Shown piece by piece: positions 41,998 through 51,030 of a DNA stretch of 64,000 bases. The translations under genes were made by a program, and so were the position numbers. Each line of letters begins with the position of its first letter. The stretch's first letter is position 1. The notes under the pieces are model-generated. The model did not search any database and had not been told where the DNA came from. It worked only from the letters and a program-made list of their open reading frames with translations. The stretch is taken from assembly GCA_036557365.1 (NCBI GenBank), contig DATBHR010000098.1, positions 310,001-374,000 of the forward strand. The letters are read 5' to 3'. The DNA is from DATKHR01 sp036557365. Lineage in GTDB: Bacteria > Acidobacteriota > Vicinamibacteria > Vicinamibacterales > CAVVIG01.

Positions 41998-44319
41998 GTG
42001 CGGGACGGATCCTTGCTCTCTCAGGTGCGGACCAAAGTGCGAAGCGTCAAATATTCGTCGTTCTCGGTTGCGATCGTCTGCGCCGTTGCGCTGCTGAATG
42101 CCTGTCGGACCGATCCGGCAGTCGGTGCTCGCAAGCATCGAGAGGCTGGAGACAGACAGGCAGCGGCGGGCAAGTACGCTGAAGCCGTCATCGAATACAA
42201 GAGCGCGCTGCTTTATGACGCTCGTGCCGGCGAGGTGCGCGCCAAGCTCGCCGACGCGTATATGAAGACCGGCGACGTGGGCAACGCGGCTGGTGAATAT
42301 ATCCGCGCCGCCGATCTGCTGCCGGACGACGTTTCGCTGCAGCTCCAGGCAGGAAGCCTACTTCTGCTCGGTGGTCGTTTCGACGATGCGAAGGCTCGCG
42401 CTGAAAAAATCCTGAACAAGAATCCCAAGAATGTCGATGCGCAGTTGCTCTCGGCGAACGCCCAGGCAGGAATGCGAAACGTCGACGGGGCGGTTGCTCA
42501 AATCGAAGAAGCGATTCGAATCGACCCGGAGCGCAGCGGAACGTATTCCAACCTTGGCGCCCTCGAGCTAGGCCGCGGCAGGCGCGATGCGGCGGAGCGC
42601 GCGTTCCTGAAGGCGGTCGAACTGAGACCGAATGCCGTCGAGCCTCATCTCGCGCTCGCAAACTTCTACTGGCTGACCGAGCGACGGGACGCCGCGGAGC
42701 GATCGCTGAAACGCGCTCTTGAAATCGATCCGCGTAATGCGCTCGCGAACCGCGTGCTCGCCAACTTCTACATCGCCACCAACCGCCGCGACCAAGCGGA
42801 GCGCCCGCTGAAAACGGTCTACGAGGTGACCAAGACCTCTGCGGCAGCGTTTGCTCTGGCGGAGTTCTATATCGCGACGAGCAATGACGCGGCGGCCACT
42901 TCGATTCTTCAGCAGTTGACTTCCGATCCGCGGGCTGCTGTTACGGCGAACGTGCGCCTCGCCACCCTCGAACACAAGGCGGGACGGCGAGAGGAGAGCT
43001 ACAAGAAACTGGACGCCGTGCTCGCGAGTGACAAGGGGAACCTGCAAGCATTGCTTGTGAAGAGCACACTGCTCCTCAGCGACGGCAAAGCGAACGACGC
43101 GCTCGCGGGCGCGAAGTTCGCAACGGAGCGTCACCCCGATTCGGCGCCGGCATTTTTCACACTCGGACGGATTGAAGCGGCGCTTCGACAGCCGGACCAG
43201 GCGATCGCGGCGTTTCAGGAGGTTATTCGGCTCAATCCGCGGGCGACCGAAGCCAAGATCGCTCTCGGCCAGTTGCACCTGGCGCAGGGGCGACCCGACG
43301 CGACCGTGGGTCTCGCCACCGAAGCGCTCGCCAGCGAACCTCAAAACGGCAACGCCGAGCTGCTTTACATTCGCGGACTCCTGGCGCAGGGCGAGATCAA
43401 TCGTGCGGAAAACGAACTCAAGAAGCTTGTGGCGCGGTTTCCCGAATCCGCGCCGGTCCGCACTCAGATGGGAATGCTGCTTGGCCGCAAGGGTGAGCGC
43501 CAGGCGGCACGTGCCGAGTTCGACCGTGCGCTGAAGATCGACCCAAATTCTCTCGAAGCCACCACTGGTCTCGTGGCGTTGGATCTTGCAGCGCGCGATT
43601 TTTCCAGCGCTCGGAATCGCGTTGACGCGCGGCTTGCGAGCAGCACTCCGAACGCGCCTTTGTTGACGTTGGCTGCGCGAACCTACGCCGCTGGCGGAGA
43701 CACCGCAGCAGCGGAGAGTTTTCTTCGGCGTGCGCTCGATGTCGACAGCAGCTACTTGAGCGCGTACGGCGCGCTCGGCCAGCTCTACATCCAGCAGAGA
43801 AAGCTGTCCCAGGCGCGTGCGGAGTTCGAGGCGCTCGCGGCGCGGTCGTCGAAACCCGTTGCAGCGCTGACGATGGCCGGTGTCATCTTGCAGGCGGAGG
43901 GCGACGACGAAGGTGCCCGGCAACGATTCGAGCGAGCGCTCCAATTCGATCCTGAAGCTGCGGTTGCTGCGAACAACCTCGCGTGGATGTACGCCGAAAA
44001 GGGAGGCAACCTGGATGTTGCTCTGCATCTGGCACAGACCGCTCAGAAGCGCCTGCCAGATGTTCCCGAGGTGAATGACACGCTGGGATTTATTTACGTC
44101 AAGAAGAATCTGGCGCCTCTGGCGATTTCGAGCTTGAAGGTCAGCGCAGAGAAGGATCCGTCGAACGCGCTTTACCACTATCACCTCGGTCTGGCGTACG
44201 CCAGCGCCGGCGACAAGACGCACGCGAAGCAATCGCTGACGCGCGCCTTAGCGCTGAAGCCGGATTTCGATGGTGCGCAGGACGCAAAGGACAAGCTGAG
44301 CTCGCTCGACCTCCAGTAG
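41998..44319 (+). CDS. TPR-repeat lipoprotein of exosortase/exopolysaccharide loci (PrsT-like)
   Basis: 773 aa from GTG 41998; later in-frame GTG codons are possible because the signal core starts near residue 19. The signal ends in the lipobox LNAC with acylation at Cys36. The mature protein is a continuous array of about 20 tetratricopeptide repeats (RSGTYSNLGALELGRGRRD, then PEAAVAANNLAWMYAEKGGN), ending in a helical cap. Length and layout match the PEP-CTERM-system TPR lipoprotein family. Such proteins are thought to scaffold the periplasmic secretion machinery. It precedes the exosortase gene. Confidence 0.88.
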   Translation: MRDGSLLSQVRTKVRSVKYSSFSVAIVCAVALLNACRTDPAVGARKHREAGDRQAAAGKYAEAVIEYKSALLYDARAGEVRAKLADAYMKTGDVGNAAGEYIRAADLLPDDVSLQLQAGSLLLLGGRFDDAKARAEKILNKNPKNVDAQLLSANAQAGMRNVDGAVAQIEEAIRIDPERSGTYSNLGALELGRGRRDAAERAFLKAVELRPNAVEPHLALANFYWLTERRDAAERSLKRALEIDPRNALANRVLANFYIATNRRDQAERPLKTVYEVTKTSAAAFALAEFYIATSNDAAATSILQQLTSDPRAAVTANVRLATLEHKAGRREESYKKLDAVLASDKGNLQALLVKSTLLLSDGKANDALAGAKFATERHPDSAPAFFTLGRIEAALRQPDQAIAAFQEVIRLNPRATEAKIALGQLHLAQGRPDATVGLATEALASEPQNGNAELLYIRGLLAQGEINRAENELKKLVARFPESAPVRTQMGMLLGRKGERQAARAEFDRALKIDPNSLEATTGLVALDLAARDFSSARNRVDARLASSTPNAPLLTLAARTYAAGGDTAAAESFLRRALDVDSSYLSAYGALGQLYIQQRKLSQARAEFEALAARSSKPVAALTMAGVILQAEGDDEGARQRFERALQFDPEAAVAANNLAWMYAEKGGNLDVALHLAQTAQKRLPDVPEVNDTLGFIYVKKNLAPLAISSLKVSAEKDPSNALYHYHLGLAYASAGDKTHAKQSLTRALALKPDFDGAQDAKDKLSSLDLQ

Positions 44320-44385
44320 CGCGCCTGCTTCAAGCCGCGGGCGATTCCCGAATGTAGGTGAGAGGGCGAAGCTCTGTACTCCTCC

Positions 44386-45909
44386 ATGGATACTGCTCAA
44401 CGACGTCTGACGGACACCAATGCGACTGTTATTCGTCTGGTCGTCTCGATTGCTGTCCTCAGCTGGTGCTACGCGTCCGTGATCGCGGAGTTGGTCCGTG
44501 AGTGGTCCAACGATGCCCTCTACTCATACGGTTTCGCTGTTCCTCTGATCAGCGGCTACATCGTTTGGACTCGCTGGCCGACGCTCAAAACCGAAGTCGC
44601 CCGTCCAGATTATTTGGCGGGCAGCGTTGCTCTCGTGCTCGCGGCGCTGATGTTTGTCGCGGGCGACGTCGGGAGTTCAGTTCGGCTTCAGCAACTGTCG
44701 CTGATCCTCATGGTCACGGCAGGGGTTCTGCTTTTGTTCGGCCGTCAAGTGTTCAGGCACATCTGGTTTGCCATCGCGTATTTGCTGTTGATGGTGCCCG
44801 TGTGGACCGAGCTCATTAGCCGTCTTCAGGTGCCGAGCCAAATTATTTCCGGGCGGATCGCCGTTGTTGTCTTTCACGCGATTGGAATTCCGGCCCTTCA
44901 GGAGAGCACGCTGATCTATCTGCCCAAAGTCACCCTCGAAGTGCTTCGAGAGTGCAGCGGAGTCAATCAGCTCGTCGCGATATTTGCGGTCACGGTTCCT
45001 GCCGCGTACCTGTGGCTTGATGGCAGTGCGCGTCGCATCACGTTTGTCGGGGCGGCGCTGATGGTTGGCTATCTGAGCAACGGTTTTCGGATTGCGCTCA
45101 TTGGTGTCCTGGCTCAAAACGGCCTGCCGACGTCGGATCCGACCGTTCACTTGTTCGAAGGGCTCATTGTCGCTGCCGTCGGCTATGGCTTGGTCGGCGT
45201 GCTGTTTTCATGGCTTGCCAAGCCAGGATGGTCGAACCGTACGGAAGAAACCGTCGTGGTCACAGCTTATGGTCTGTCGCTGGGCCCGCGTCGACCGGCG
45301 ATTGATGCTGTGTGCCTTGCGATCGTCATCATCGCGGGTTCAACGAGCCTCATATTTTCGCGCACTGACGTGAACCTGAAGGCGCAGCTGGCGACGCTTC
45401 CACCTCGGATCGATGAGTGGTCCCTCGAACCAACCCAAACCCCCACAAGTCGTGTGAACGACGTCGATGACGAAGCGCAAGTCACCTACCGCCGCACGTC
45501 GGGTGAACGCGTGACGCTCTACATCGGTTACCAGCGGCACCAACAGGCCGGCAAGGGACTGACGAACGCGCAGCCGACGCTTGAACACGGCGCGGTGCCG
45601 TCGGTTCTGAACGTGACAGAGCTTGGCTCCCTGACCGAACTGAATCAGATCGAACAACGGTCGGAAAGTATGACCCGACACGTCCTGTACTGGTTCGATT
45701 TGGATGGTCGCCTTGCGACGAGCCGGTACAAGGCGAAAACCTACGTCTTCTGGAATGCTGTGACACGCCGCCGAACGAACGGCGCGGTCGTCGCAGTCGC
45801 CTGGCAGTGTCGGGCCTCCGAGTCGGACGTCACCAGACAGCGAGCGCTCGAATTCATTCGAGCACTGATGCCCATCCTCCCTCGTTACCTGCCATCGTCT
45901 GCCGCTTGA
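44386..45909 (+). CDS. Exosortase fused to an EpsI-type domain
   Basis: 507 aa. About eight transmembrane helices fill residues 15-280. The exosortase active-site residues are Cys190 (VLRECSGVNQL), Arg235 (SNGFRIALIG) and His255 (HLFEGL). These membrane transpeptidases cut C-terminal sorting tails and hand proteins to the exopolysaccharide or envelope. From about residue 310 a soluble EpsI-like domain follows (LKAQLATLPPRIDEWSLEPT, then YQRHQQAGKGLTNAQPTLEHGAVPSVL), which in many genomes is a separate gene. No PEP-CTERM-like substrate was recognised nearby. Confidence 0.9.
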   Translation: MDTAQRRLTDTNATVIRLVVSIAVLSWCYASVIAELVREWSNDALYSYGFAVPLISGYIVWTRWPTLKTEVARPDYLAGSVALVLAALMFVAGDVGSSVRLQQLSLILMVTAGVLLLFGRQVFRHIWFAIAYLLLMVPVWTELISRLQVPSQIISGRIAVVVFHAIGIPALQESTLIYLPKVTLEVLRECSGVNQLVAIFAVTVPAAYLWLDGSARRITFVGAALMVGYLSNGFRIALIGVLAQNGLPTSDPTVHLFEGLIVAAVGYGLVGVLFSWLAKPGWSNRTEETVVVTAYGLSLGPRRPAIDAVCLAIVIIAGSTSLIFSRTDVNLKAQLATLPPRIDEWSLEPTQTPTSRVNDVDDEAQVTYRRTSGERVTLYIGYQRHQQAGKGLTNAQPTLEHGAVPSVLNVTELGSLTELNQIEQRSESMTRHVLYWFDLDGRLATSRYKAKTYVFWNAVTRRRTNGAVVAVAWQCRASESDVTRQRALEFIRALMPILPRYLPSSAA

Positions 45910-46059
45910 TAACAGATGTCTATGCGCAGGCTGACTTTTAATCGCGGTTCAAGCGACTGTGGGCTACGACGCGTGTATCAGCCGCGTAAGTTCGCCGGCA
46001 GCACGGTCGTAACAGACTCATTTTCAATAGGTTAGCAATCGAATGTCCGTTCGAGTCAG

Positions 46060-46662
46060 ATGGCGTCCGATGGCGATCCATTTGCAGCCCTCAGGAGTCG
46101 GCAACAAGGCACAGGAGAGGCGTTCATCTGCCGGACTTCGGCGGCGGCGCCAGGCCGATTTCAAAACATGTCCGATTCAGCATCGACGGCTTCCAATCGA
46201 ACACGAACCGATCGAATGGTCGGCCGTCCGGACGACTCGTCGCCTTGCTGTTCCTACGCCTACCTTGCCGATGGTCCTGCCGGGAGTGCGTACGGCGAGG
46301 AAACGTTTCGGTACTTGCTCGGCATCGAGCGAAAGCGCTCAGAGCGATCGAGCCGTCCGTTCTTTCTTCTTCTCGTCGATCTGAAACGCGACGATGGGAG
46401 CGCCGCACTAATGGAAGGAGAGGTGGCCGGCAACGTGTTCGCAGGACTGTCCCAGGCACTTCGAGAAACGGACTTCATCGGGTGGTATCGCGAAGGCCGG
46501 GTCGCCGGGGCGGTTCTTGCGCAGCACGCCGACTCACCTGATGTGCGCGTCGCCCTGGCGGTGAGTCAACGAGTCAAGGACCAGATTTGCGCGCACGTTC
46601 CAGCGCTCGCCGAACGTGTGCAGACTCGTATCTTTCAACTTCCGAGAACGACTCGAGAGTAA
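46060..46662 (+). CDS. Stand-alone degenerate GGDEF-like domain protein
   Basis: 200 aa from ATG 46060 (ATG 46168 is possible, since the first 35 residues look unstructured). The core (about 75-195) reads ETFRYLLGIERKRSERSSRPFFLLLVDLKRDD, then LRETDFIGWYREGRVAGAVLAQH. This resembles a nucleotide-cyclase fold with the metal-binding VDL retained, but the GGDEF loop is replaced by IGWYREGR, so no cyclic-di-GMP synthesis is expected. The N-terminal part of the next protein is homologous (RETDVIGWLKKG). It stands two bases before that gene's likely start, so the pair is probably co-expressed. Confidence 0.66.
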   Translation: MASDGDPFAALRSRQQGTGEAFICRTSAAAPGRFQNMSDSASTASNRTRTDRMVGRPDDSSPCCSYAYLADGPAGSAYGEETFRYLLGIERKRSERSSRPFFLLLVDLKRDDGSAALMEGEVAGNVFAGLSQALRETDFIGWYREGRVAGAVLAQHADSPDVRVALAVSQRVKDQICAHVPALAERVQTRIFQLPRTTRE

Positions 46663-46664
46663 TC

Positions 46665-47891
46665 GTGGCCATCGACCAACTCACCATCTCGTCATCAGTC
46701 ACCCGCGCGCATAGAGCGAGGCCTTCTCGCGTGGAAGGCTTGAAGTCTCCGCGCACGTCTCGCCCTGAGCCTGTGCACGGACACGAAGCGGTTGCCAGAG
46801 TGCAGAGCGACGTCCGCATACGTCCACACGTCGTCAGCGAGTTCTTGTTCACCAGCGTTCTGGTTCGGGAGATGCGGCGCGCTGAGCGTTCGAATTTGCC
46901 GGCGGCCGTTGTCGTCGTGACGATGAAGCGCACCATCGATGAGCCGCTTGTCTGGCGTCCTGTCATTGATGCGCTGAATGCGTCAAAGCGCGAGACAGAT
47001 GTGATCGGCTGGCTGAAGAAGGGAGTGGCGATCGGTGTCGTGCTGCCGGAGCTCCGATCGTCGGGCGCGGATATCGTGCGCGCGTTCGAGCTGCGTCTTC
47101 GCCGCGAGCTGGGCAAGAGGTTCCGGCCGGAAGTGCTCGACGCCTTGTCGATTCGATTTCATCTCAGTCCGCGGACGTCCCGAGAACAGTCCTCGGATCT
47201 GCCGATCGATCCTCTGCCGATGAACCTTCGCCCGCGACCGGAGCACGTGGCCGCCTATGACGCCGCGAAGCGCGTGCTCGATATCGCCGGCAGCCTCGCG
47301 CTGCTCATTGCGTTAGCGCCGGTGTTCCTGGTCATTGCGGCGCTCGTCAAACTGACGTCGCGGGGACCGGTCTTCTTCCGCCAGCCGCGCATCGGCCAGC
47401 ATGGCAAGGCGTTCACGATGTTGAAGTTCAGGACCATGCGCGTAAATGCCGACCACGCCGCGCATCAGAAATTCGTCACGGAGTTCATCAACGCAAACGC
47501 GAAGGGCCATGGCGATCAGTCTCCAACGGACGCGCCATTCAAAATTCAAAATGATCCGCGCGTAACGTCGATCGGCCGCATCCTTCGTAAGACGAGTCTC
47601 GACGAGCTGCCGCAGTTCTGGAACGTCCTGATCGGTGAGATGTCGCTCGTCGGTCCGCGTCCGCCGATTGCGTACGAAGTCGAGCAGTACAAGTTCTGGC
47701 ACAGCCGTCGCCTGTTCGAAGCGAAACCGGGTGTGACCGGTCTCTGGCAGGTGAAGGGTCGCAGCCGCACAACATTCGACGAAATGGTGCGCCTCGATCT
47801 TCAGTACGCGCGAACCAGTTCGCTTTTGACCGATCTGAAAATTCTGTTCGCGACGCCGGCAGCAGTATTCACCGGCAAGGGGGCATGTTGA
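46665..47891 (+). CDS. Priming sugar transferase with N-terminal degenerate GGDEF-like domain
   Basis: 408 aa from GTG 46665 (the frame is open to 46587). Residues about 55-175 are a GGDEF-like domain (FTSVLVREMRRAERSNLPAAVVVV, RETDVIGWLKKGVAIGVVLPEL). From about 195 a bacterial sugar transferase follows: one membrane helix (LALLIALAPVFLVIAALVKL), RGPVFFRQPRIGQHGKAF, KFRTMRVNAD, TSLDELPQFWNVLIGEMSLV and GPRPP. This enzyme starts repeat-unit synthesis by moving a sugar phosphate to undecaprenyl phosphate. The extra domain may regulate it. It overlaps the acyltransferase gene by seven bases. Confidence 0.9.
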   Translation: MAIDQLTISSSVTRAHRARPSRVEGLKSPRTSRPEPVHGHEAVARVQSDVRIRPHVVSEFLFTSVLVREMRRAERSNLPAAVVVVTMKRTIDEPLVWRPVIDALNASKRETDVIGWLKKGVAIGVVLPELRSSGADIVRAFELRLRRELGKRFRPEVLDALSIRFHLSPRTSREQSSDLPIDPLPMNLRPRPEHVAAYDAAKRVLDIAGSLALLIALAPVFLVIAALVKLTSRGPVFFRQPRIGQHGKAFTMLKFRTMRVNADHAAHQKFVTEFINANAKGHGDQSPTDAPFKIQNDPRVTSIGRILRKTSLDELPQFWNVLIGEMSLVGPRPPIAYEVEQYKFWHSRRLFEAKPGVTGLWQVKGRSRTTFDEMVRLDLQYARTSSLLTDLKILFATPAAVFTGKGAC

Positions 47892-48406
47892 CCAAAGGCG
47901 GTTCGACGGTGAGTGAGTTTCTCGCGATTGCTCCGGATGTGAAGCTTGGCAAAGACGTCAGGCTGTCTCAGTTCATCAACCTCTACGGATGCGCGATTGG
48001 CGACGAGACCAAGATAGGCGCCTTCGTCGAGATTCAGAAAAACGCGTCGGTGGGGAAACGCTGCAAGATTTCGAGTCACACGTTCGTGTGTGAGGGCGTG
48101 ACGATCGAGGACAACGTGTTCATCGGCCACGGTGTGACGTTCATCAACGATTCGTTCCCGCGTGCGACGACCGAAGCGGGCGAGCTGCAGACGCAGGCCG
48201 ACTGGAAGGTCGAGCCGACACTCGTCAAGAAAGGCGCCTCGATCGGCTCCGGCGCCACCGTTCTCGCAAACGTCGTCATCGGTGAGCGCGCCATCGTTGG
48301 CGCTGGCAGCATGGTGACCCGAGACGTTCCGCCCGGCGCTATCGTCGCCGGCAATCCCGCACGGGTTCTGCGATCGATCGACGAAAAGCCTGGGAGTCCC
48401 GAATGA
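47885..48406 (+). CDS. Left-handed beta-helix sugar N-acyltransferase, WbpD/WlbB-like
   Basis: 173 aa from ATG 47885 (GTG 47909 also possible). Hexapeptide repeats run throughout (LGKDVRLSQFINLYGCAIGDETKIGAFVEIQKNASVG, then FIGHGVTFIND), closing with ASIGSGATVLANVVIGERAIVGAGSMVTRDVPPGAIVAGNPARVL. This end is typical of WbpD/WlbB, which acetylates UDP-3-amino-2-acetamido sugars using acyl-CoA. With the following dehydrogenase and the DegT aminotransferase at 51031 it could complete a UDP-2,3-diacetamido-uronate pathway. Confidence 0.86.
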   Translation: MLTKGGSTVSEFLAIAPDVKLGKDVRLSQFINLYGCAIGDETKIGAFVEIQKNASVGKRCKISSHTFVCEGVTIEDNVFIGHGVTFINDSFPRATTEAGELQTQADWKVEPTLVKKGASIGSGATVLANVVIGERAIVGAGSMVTRDVPPGAIVAGNPARVLRSIDEKPGSPE

Positions 48407-49518
48407 GCAGCGACAGCACGCCGGTCCTGGAACCGGCGGTTCAGGAACGACACGTCAGCGGCGCTTCAGCGAGCGCGGCTCTCAATACGAGGCGGTCTGC
48501 ATCCGACACCGTTCGCGTCGGTGTTATCGGCTACGGCTACTGGGGCCCGAACATCGTCCGCAACTTTCATGCGCTGGATAACTGCGACGTCGTCGCGGTC
48601 TGCGACAAGAGCGCGGCAGCGTTGAAGCGTGCTCAGCGGGCGTATCCGCACACCCGCACGACGAGCGATTTCAACGAGATCCTGACGTCTCCGGAAATCG
48701 ACGCCGTCGCAGTAATCACGCCCGTCTGGACGCACTTCGATCTGGCCAAGGCGGCGCTCGAGAACGGCAAGCATGTGTTCGTCGAGAAGCCGTTTACGTC
48801 AACGTCTGCGCAAGCAGAGGAGCTGATCGAGCTCGCGGATCGCAAGAGCCTGAAGATCATGGTCGACCACACGTTCCTGTTCAGTGGGGCCGTGCGGAAG
48901 ATCCGTGAGATTGTCGACGCTGGCAAGCTCGGCCCGCTCTACTACTTCGACTCGACGCGCGTGAATCTCGGCCTGTTCCAGCACGACGTCAGCGTCGTGT
49001 GGGACCTCGCGCCCCACGACCTCTCGGTCATGGACTACATCATCACCGAGAAGGCCGAAGCAGTGGTGGCTACGGGCGCGAACCACTTGAATGGCCACGC
49101 CGACATGGCATTCGTCACGATTTATTTCCCGAGGAACATCGTCGCGCACATCAATGTGAACTGGCTGTCGCCGGTGAAAGTCCGGACGACGCTGATTGGC
49201 GGCAAGGACAAGATGCTCGTGTGGAACGATCTCGAAGCGGACGAGAAGATCAAGATCTACGACAAAGGCGTCGAGATGACGAGCAAGGAGAATCCGCAGG
49301 GCGTCTACGACTTGCTCGTCAGCTATCGAACCGGAGATGTCTGGGCGCCGAAGGTGGAGCAGACGGAAGCGCTGAAAGTTGAGCTCGGATATTTCATCGA
49401 CTGCATCCAGAAGGACCAGGTCGCACACAACGACGGAGTCGCCGGGCTGCGGGTCGTCCGGTTGCTCGAGGCTGCTGACCAATCGTTGAAAGAAAGGGGT
49501 CGGCTCATTTCGATCTGA
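48403..49518 (+). CDS. Gfo/Idh/MocA-family sugar dehydrogenase, WbpB-like
   Basis: 371 aa, overlapping the acyltransferase gene (ATGA). About 35 polar residues precede the NAD-binding motif VGVIGYGYWGPNIVRNF (GxGxxG). The Lys of the family's EKPF motif is present (HVFVEKPFTSTSAQAEEL), and HDVSVVWDLAPHDLSVMDYI carries the His-Asp pair. WbpB/WlbA members oxidise the 3-position of UDP-GlcNAc-uronate before transamination. The neighbours (acyltransferase, DegT enzyme) support that role, though other Gfo/Idh substrates cannot be excluded. Confidence 0.86.
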   Translation: MSSDSTPVLEPAVQERHVSGASASAALNTRRSASDTVRVGVIGYGYWGPNIVRNFHALDNCDVVAVCDKSAAALKRAQRAYPHTRTTSDFNEILTSPEIDAVAVITPVWTHFDLAKAALENGKHVFVEKPFTSTSAQAEELIELADRKSLKIMVDHTFLFSGAVRKIREIVDAGKLGPLYYFDSTRVNLGLFQHDVSVVWDLAPHDLSVMDYIITEKAEAVVATGANHLNGHADMAFVTIYFPRNIVAHINVNWLSPVKVRTTLIGGKDKMLVWNDLEADEKIKIYDKGVEMTSKENPQGVYDLLVSYRTGDVWAPKVEQTEALKVELGYFIDCIQKDQVAHNDGVAGLRVVRLLEAADQSLKERGRLISI

Positions 49519-49617
49519 GCCGGACCCGGCCCCGGGCGTGCCGGCACTGTTTCACTGAGGAGTTACGTCGTCAGCATCCCTGCGTTCGCCGACGTTTCCC
49601 GAAACGCGCGACCGCAC

Positions 49618-51021
49618 TTGATCGATCATCTCTGCACCATGATTCCGGAGTTCCAAGCACATTATAAGTGCCCCGCCAGGTTCGCAGATTTCGGTGTGTC
49701 TGATCTGCGCCCCGACGCCGGATACTTCATGTTTTCGGACGCCGTCTGTTATGGGAGGACGACTCGACACCCGGCGCAACAGCAGGCACGCGGTGACCTC
49801 CCGGACACAATGGTCGACGTTGAACGGGACCAGCAAGGGCTGCTGCGGCTGCCTTTTAACCTGTCGGAAGTCACCGCCAATCTTCGTCACGAGCGATATG
49901 CGCAGGTGTCGTCGCGTAGGCAACTCGCAGAATCGTCTTCGTTGCGAAAGCTCTATTACTTCATGCGACCGATGCTGCCGGTGCCGGTTAGGCGGCACCT
50001 TCAAAAAGCTCGACTCAGCGGCTGGGAGGATATTCCGTTTCCCCGATGGCCCGTCGACTTCTCGGTCGAGTCGTTGATGGAAGGCGTCATGCGGCTCGCC
50101 GTAGAGCAGGCTGGCGCTGAAGTTCCCTTCATCTGGTTCTGGCCGGACGGTGCCCCTTGCTGCGTGATGATGACGCACGACGTGGAAAGCGAGGCTGGCC
50201 GAAATTTCTGTGGTCGTCTCATGGACATGAATGATGCTCACGGCATCAAAAGCTCGTTCCAAGTGGTGCCGGAAGAGCGGTATGACGTTTCAGGTGCCTT
50301 TCTAGAACGGATCCGCGCTAGGGGCTTCGAGGTCAACGTTCACGATCTGAATCATGATGGTCACCTGTTCGAGGATAGAGCTCAGTTTCTCAAGCGCGCT
50401 CAGCGGATCAATCAATACATCCAATTGTTTGAGAGCCGTGGATTCCGCGCTGGAGCGATGTACCGCCGTCAGGAATGGTTCGATGCCTTCGATTTTTCGT
50501 ACGACATGTCGGTCCCGAACGTTGCCCACCTCGAACCTCAACGTGGCGGCTGTTGCACGGTGATGCCGTTCTTTATCGGGAAGATTCTCGAGCTGCCCTT
50601 GACGATGGTTCAGGACTATTCGCTGTTCCACATACTCGGCGAGTACTCGATCGATCGTTGGAAGGCGCAGCTCGACTTGATTCGGAGCAGAAACGGATTG
50701 ATTAGCTTCATCGCCCATCCCGACTACCTGATTGAATCTCGGGCGCGTGGCGTCTACCTCGACCTGCTTGCGCATCTTCAACGGCTGCGCGATGGGGCGA
50801 GTGCTTGGTTTGCGCTGCCTGGCGAGGTGGACCGGTGGTGGCGCAATCGCGCAGAGATGTCGCTTGTCGACACGGGGCATACATGGACGGTAGAGGGTCC
50901 AGACAGTGAGCGCGCCCACGTCGCGTACGCCAAACTTGAGCGCGACCGCTTGGTGTACAGATTGGCAGCGGCGCCCCGTTTCACGGGCGTTCATGGTGTT
51001 TCGACGACGATTGCTAACTGA
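49618..51021 (+). CDS. Polysaccharide deacetylase-like (NodB-homology) protein
   Basis: 467 aa from TTG 49618, the only canonical start. The frame is open without ATG or GTG back to the previous stop at 49516, and an AGGAG lies around 49558, so the true N-terminus may be longer with a rare start. An N-terminal domain of about 170 residues leads into a NodB-like part: CVMMTHDVESEAGRNF (metal-binding Asp of THD), SSFQVVPEERYDV, GFEVNVHDLNHDGHLF (His-x3-His pattern) and ISFIAHPDYLI. It would remove acetyl groups from the polymer or precursor. It sits inside an amino-sugar gene set. Confidence 0.78.
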   Translation: MIDHLCTMIPEFQAHYKCPARFADFGVSDLRPDAGYFMFSDAVCYGRTTRHPAQQQARGDLPDTMVDVERDQQGLLRLPFNLSEVTANLRHERYAQVSSRRQLAESSSLRKLYYFMRPMLPVPVRRHLQKARLSGWEDIPFPRWPVDFSVESLMEGVMRLAVEQAGAEVPFIWFWPDGAPCCVMMTHDVESEAGRNFCGRLMDMNDAHGIKSSFQVVPEERYDVSGAFLERIRARGFEVNVHDLNHDGHLFEDRAQFLKRAQRINQYIQLFESRGFRAGAMYRRQEWFDAFDFSYDMSVPNVAHLEPQRGGCCTVMPFFIGKILELPLTMVQDYSLFHILGEYSIDRWKAQLDLIRSRNGLISFIAHPDYLIESRARGVYLDLLAHLQRLRDGASAWFALPGEVDRWWRNRAEMSLVDTGHTWTVEGPDSERAHVAYAKLERDRLVYRLAAAPRFTGVHGVSTTIAN

Positions 51022-51030
51022 GGAGTTTCG

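Noticed and set aside
49545..49557. Sequence ACTGTTTCACTGA as a second parS
   Set aside because: Only the left half of the palindrome matches; the right half is missing.
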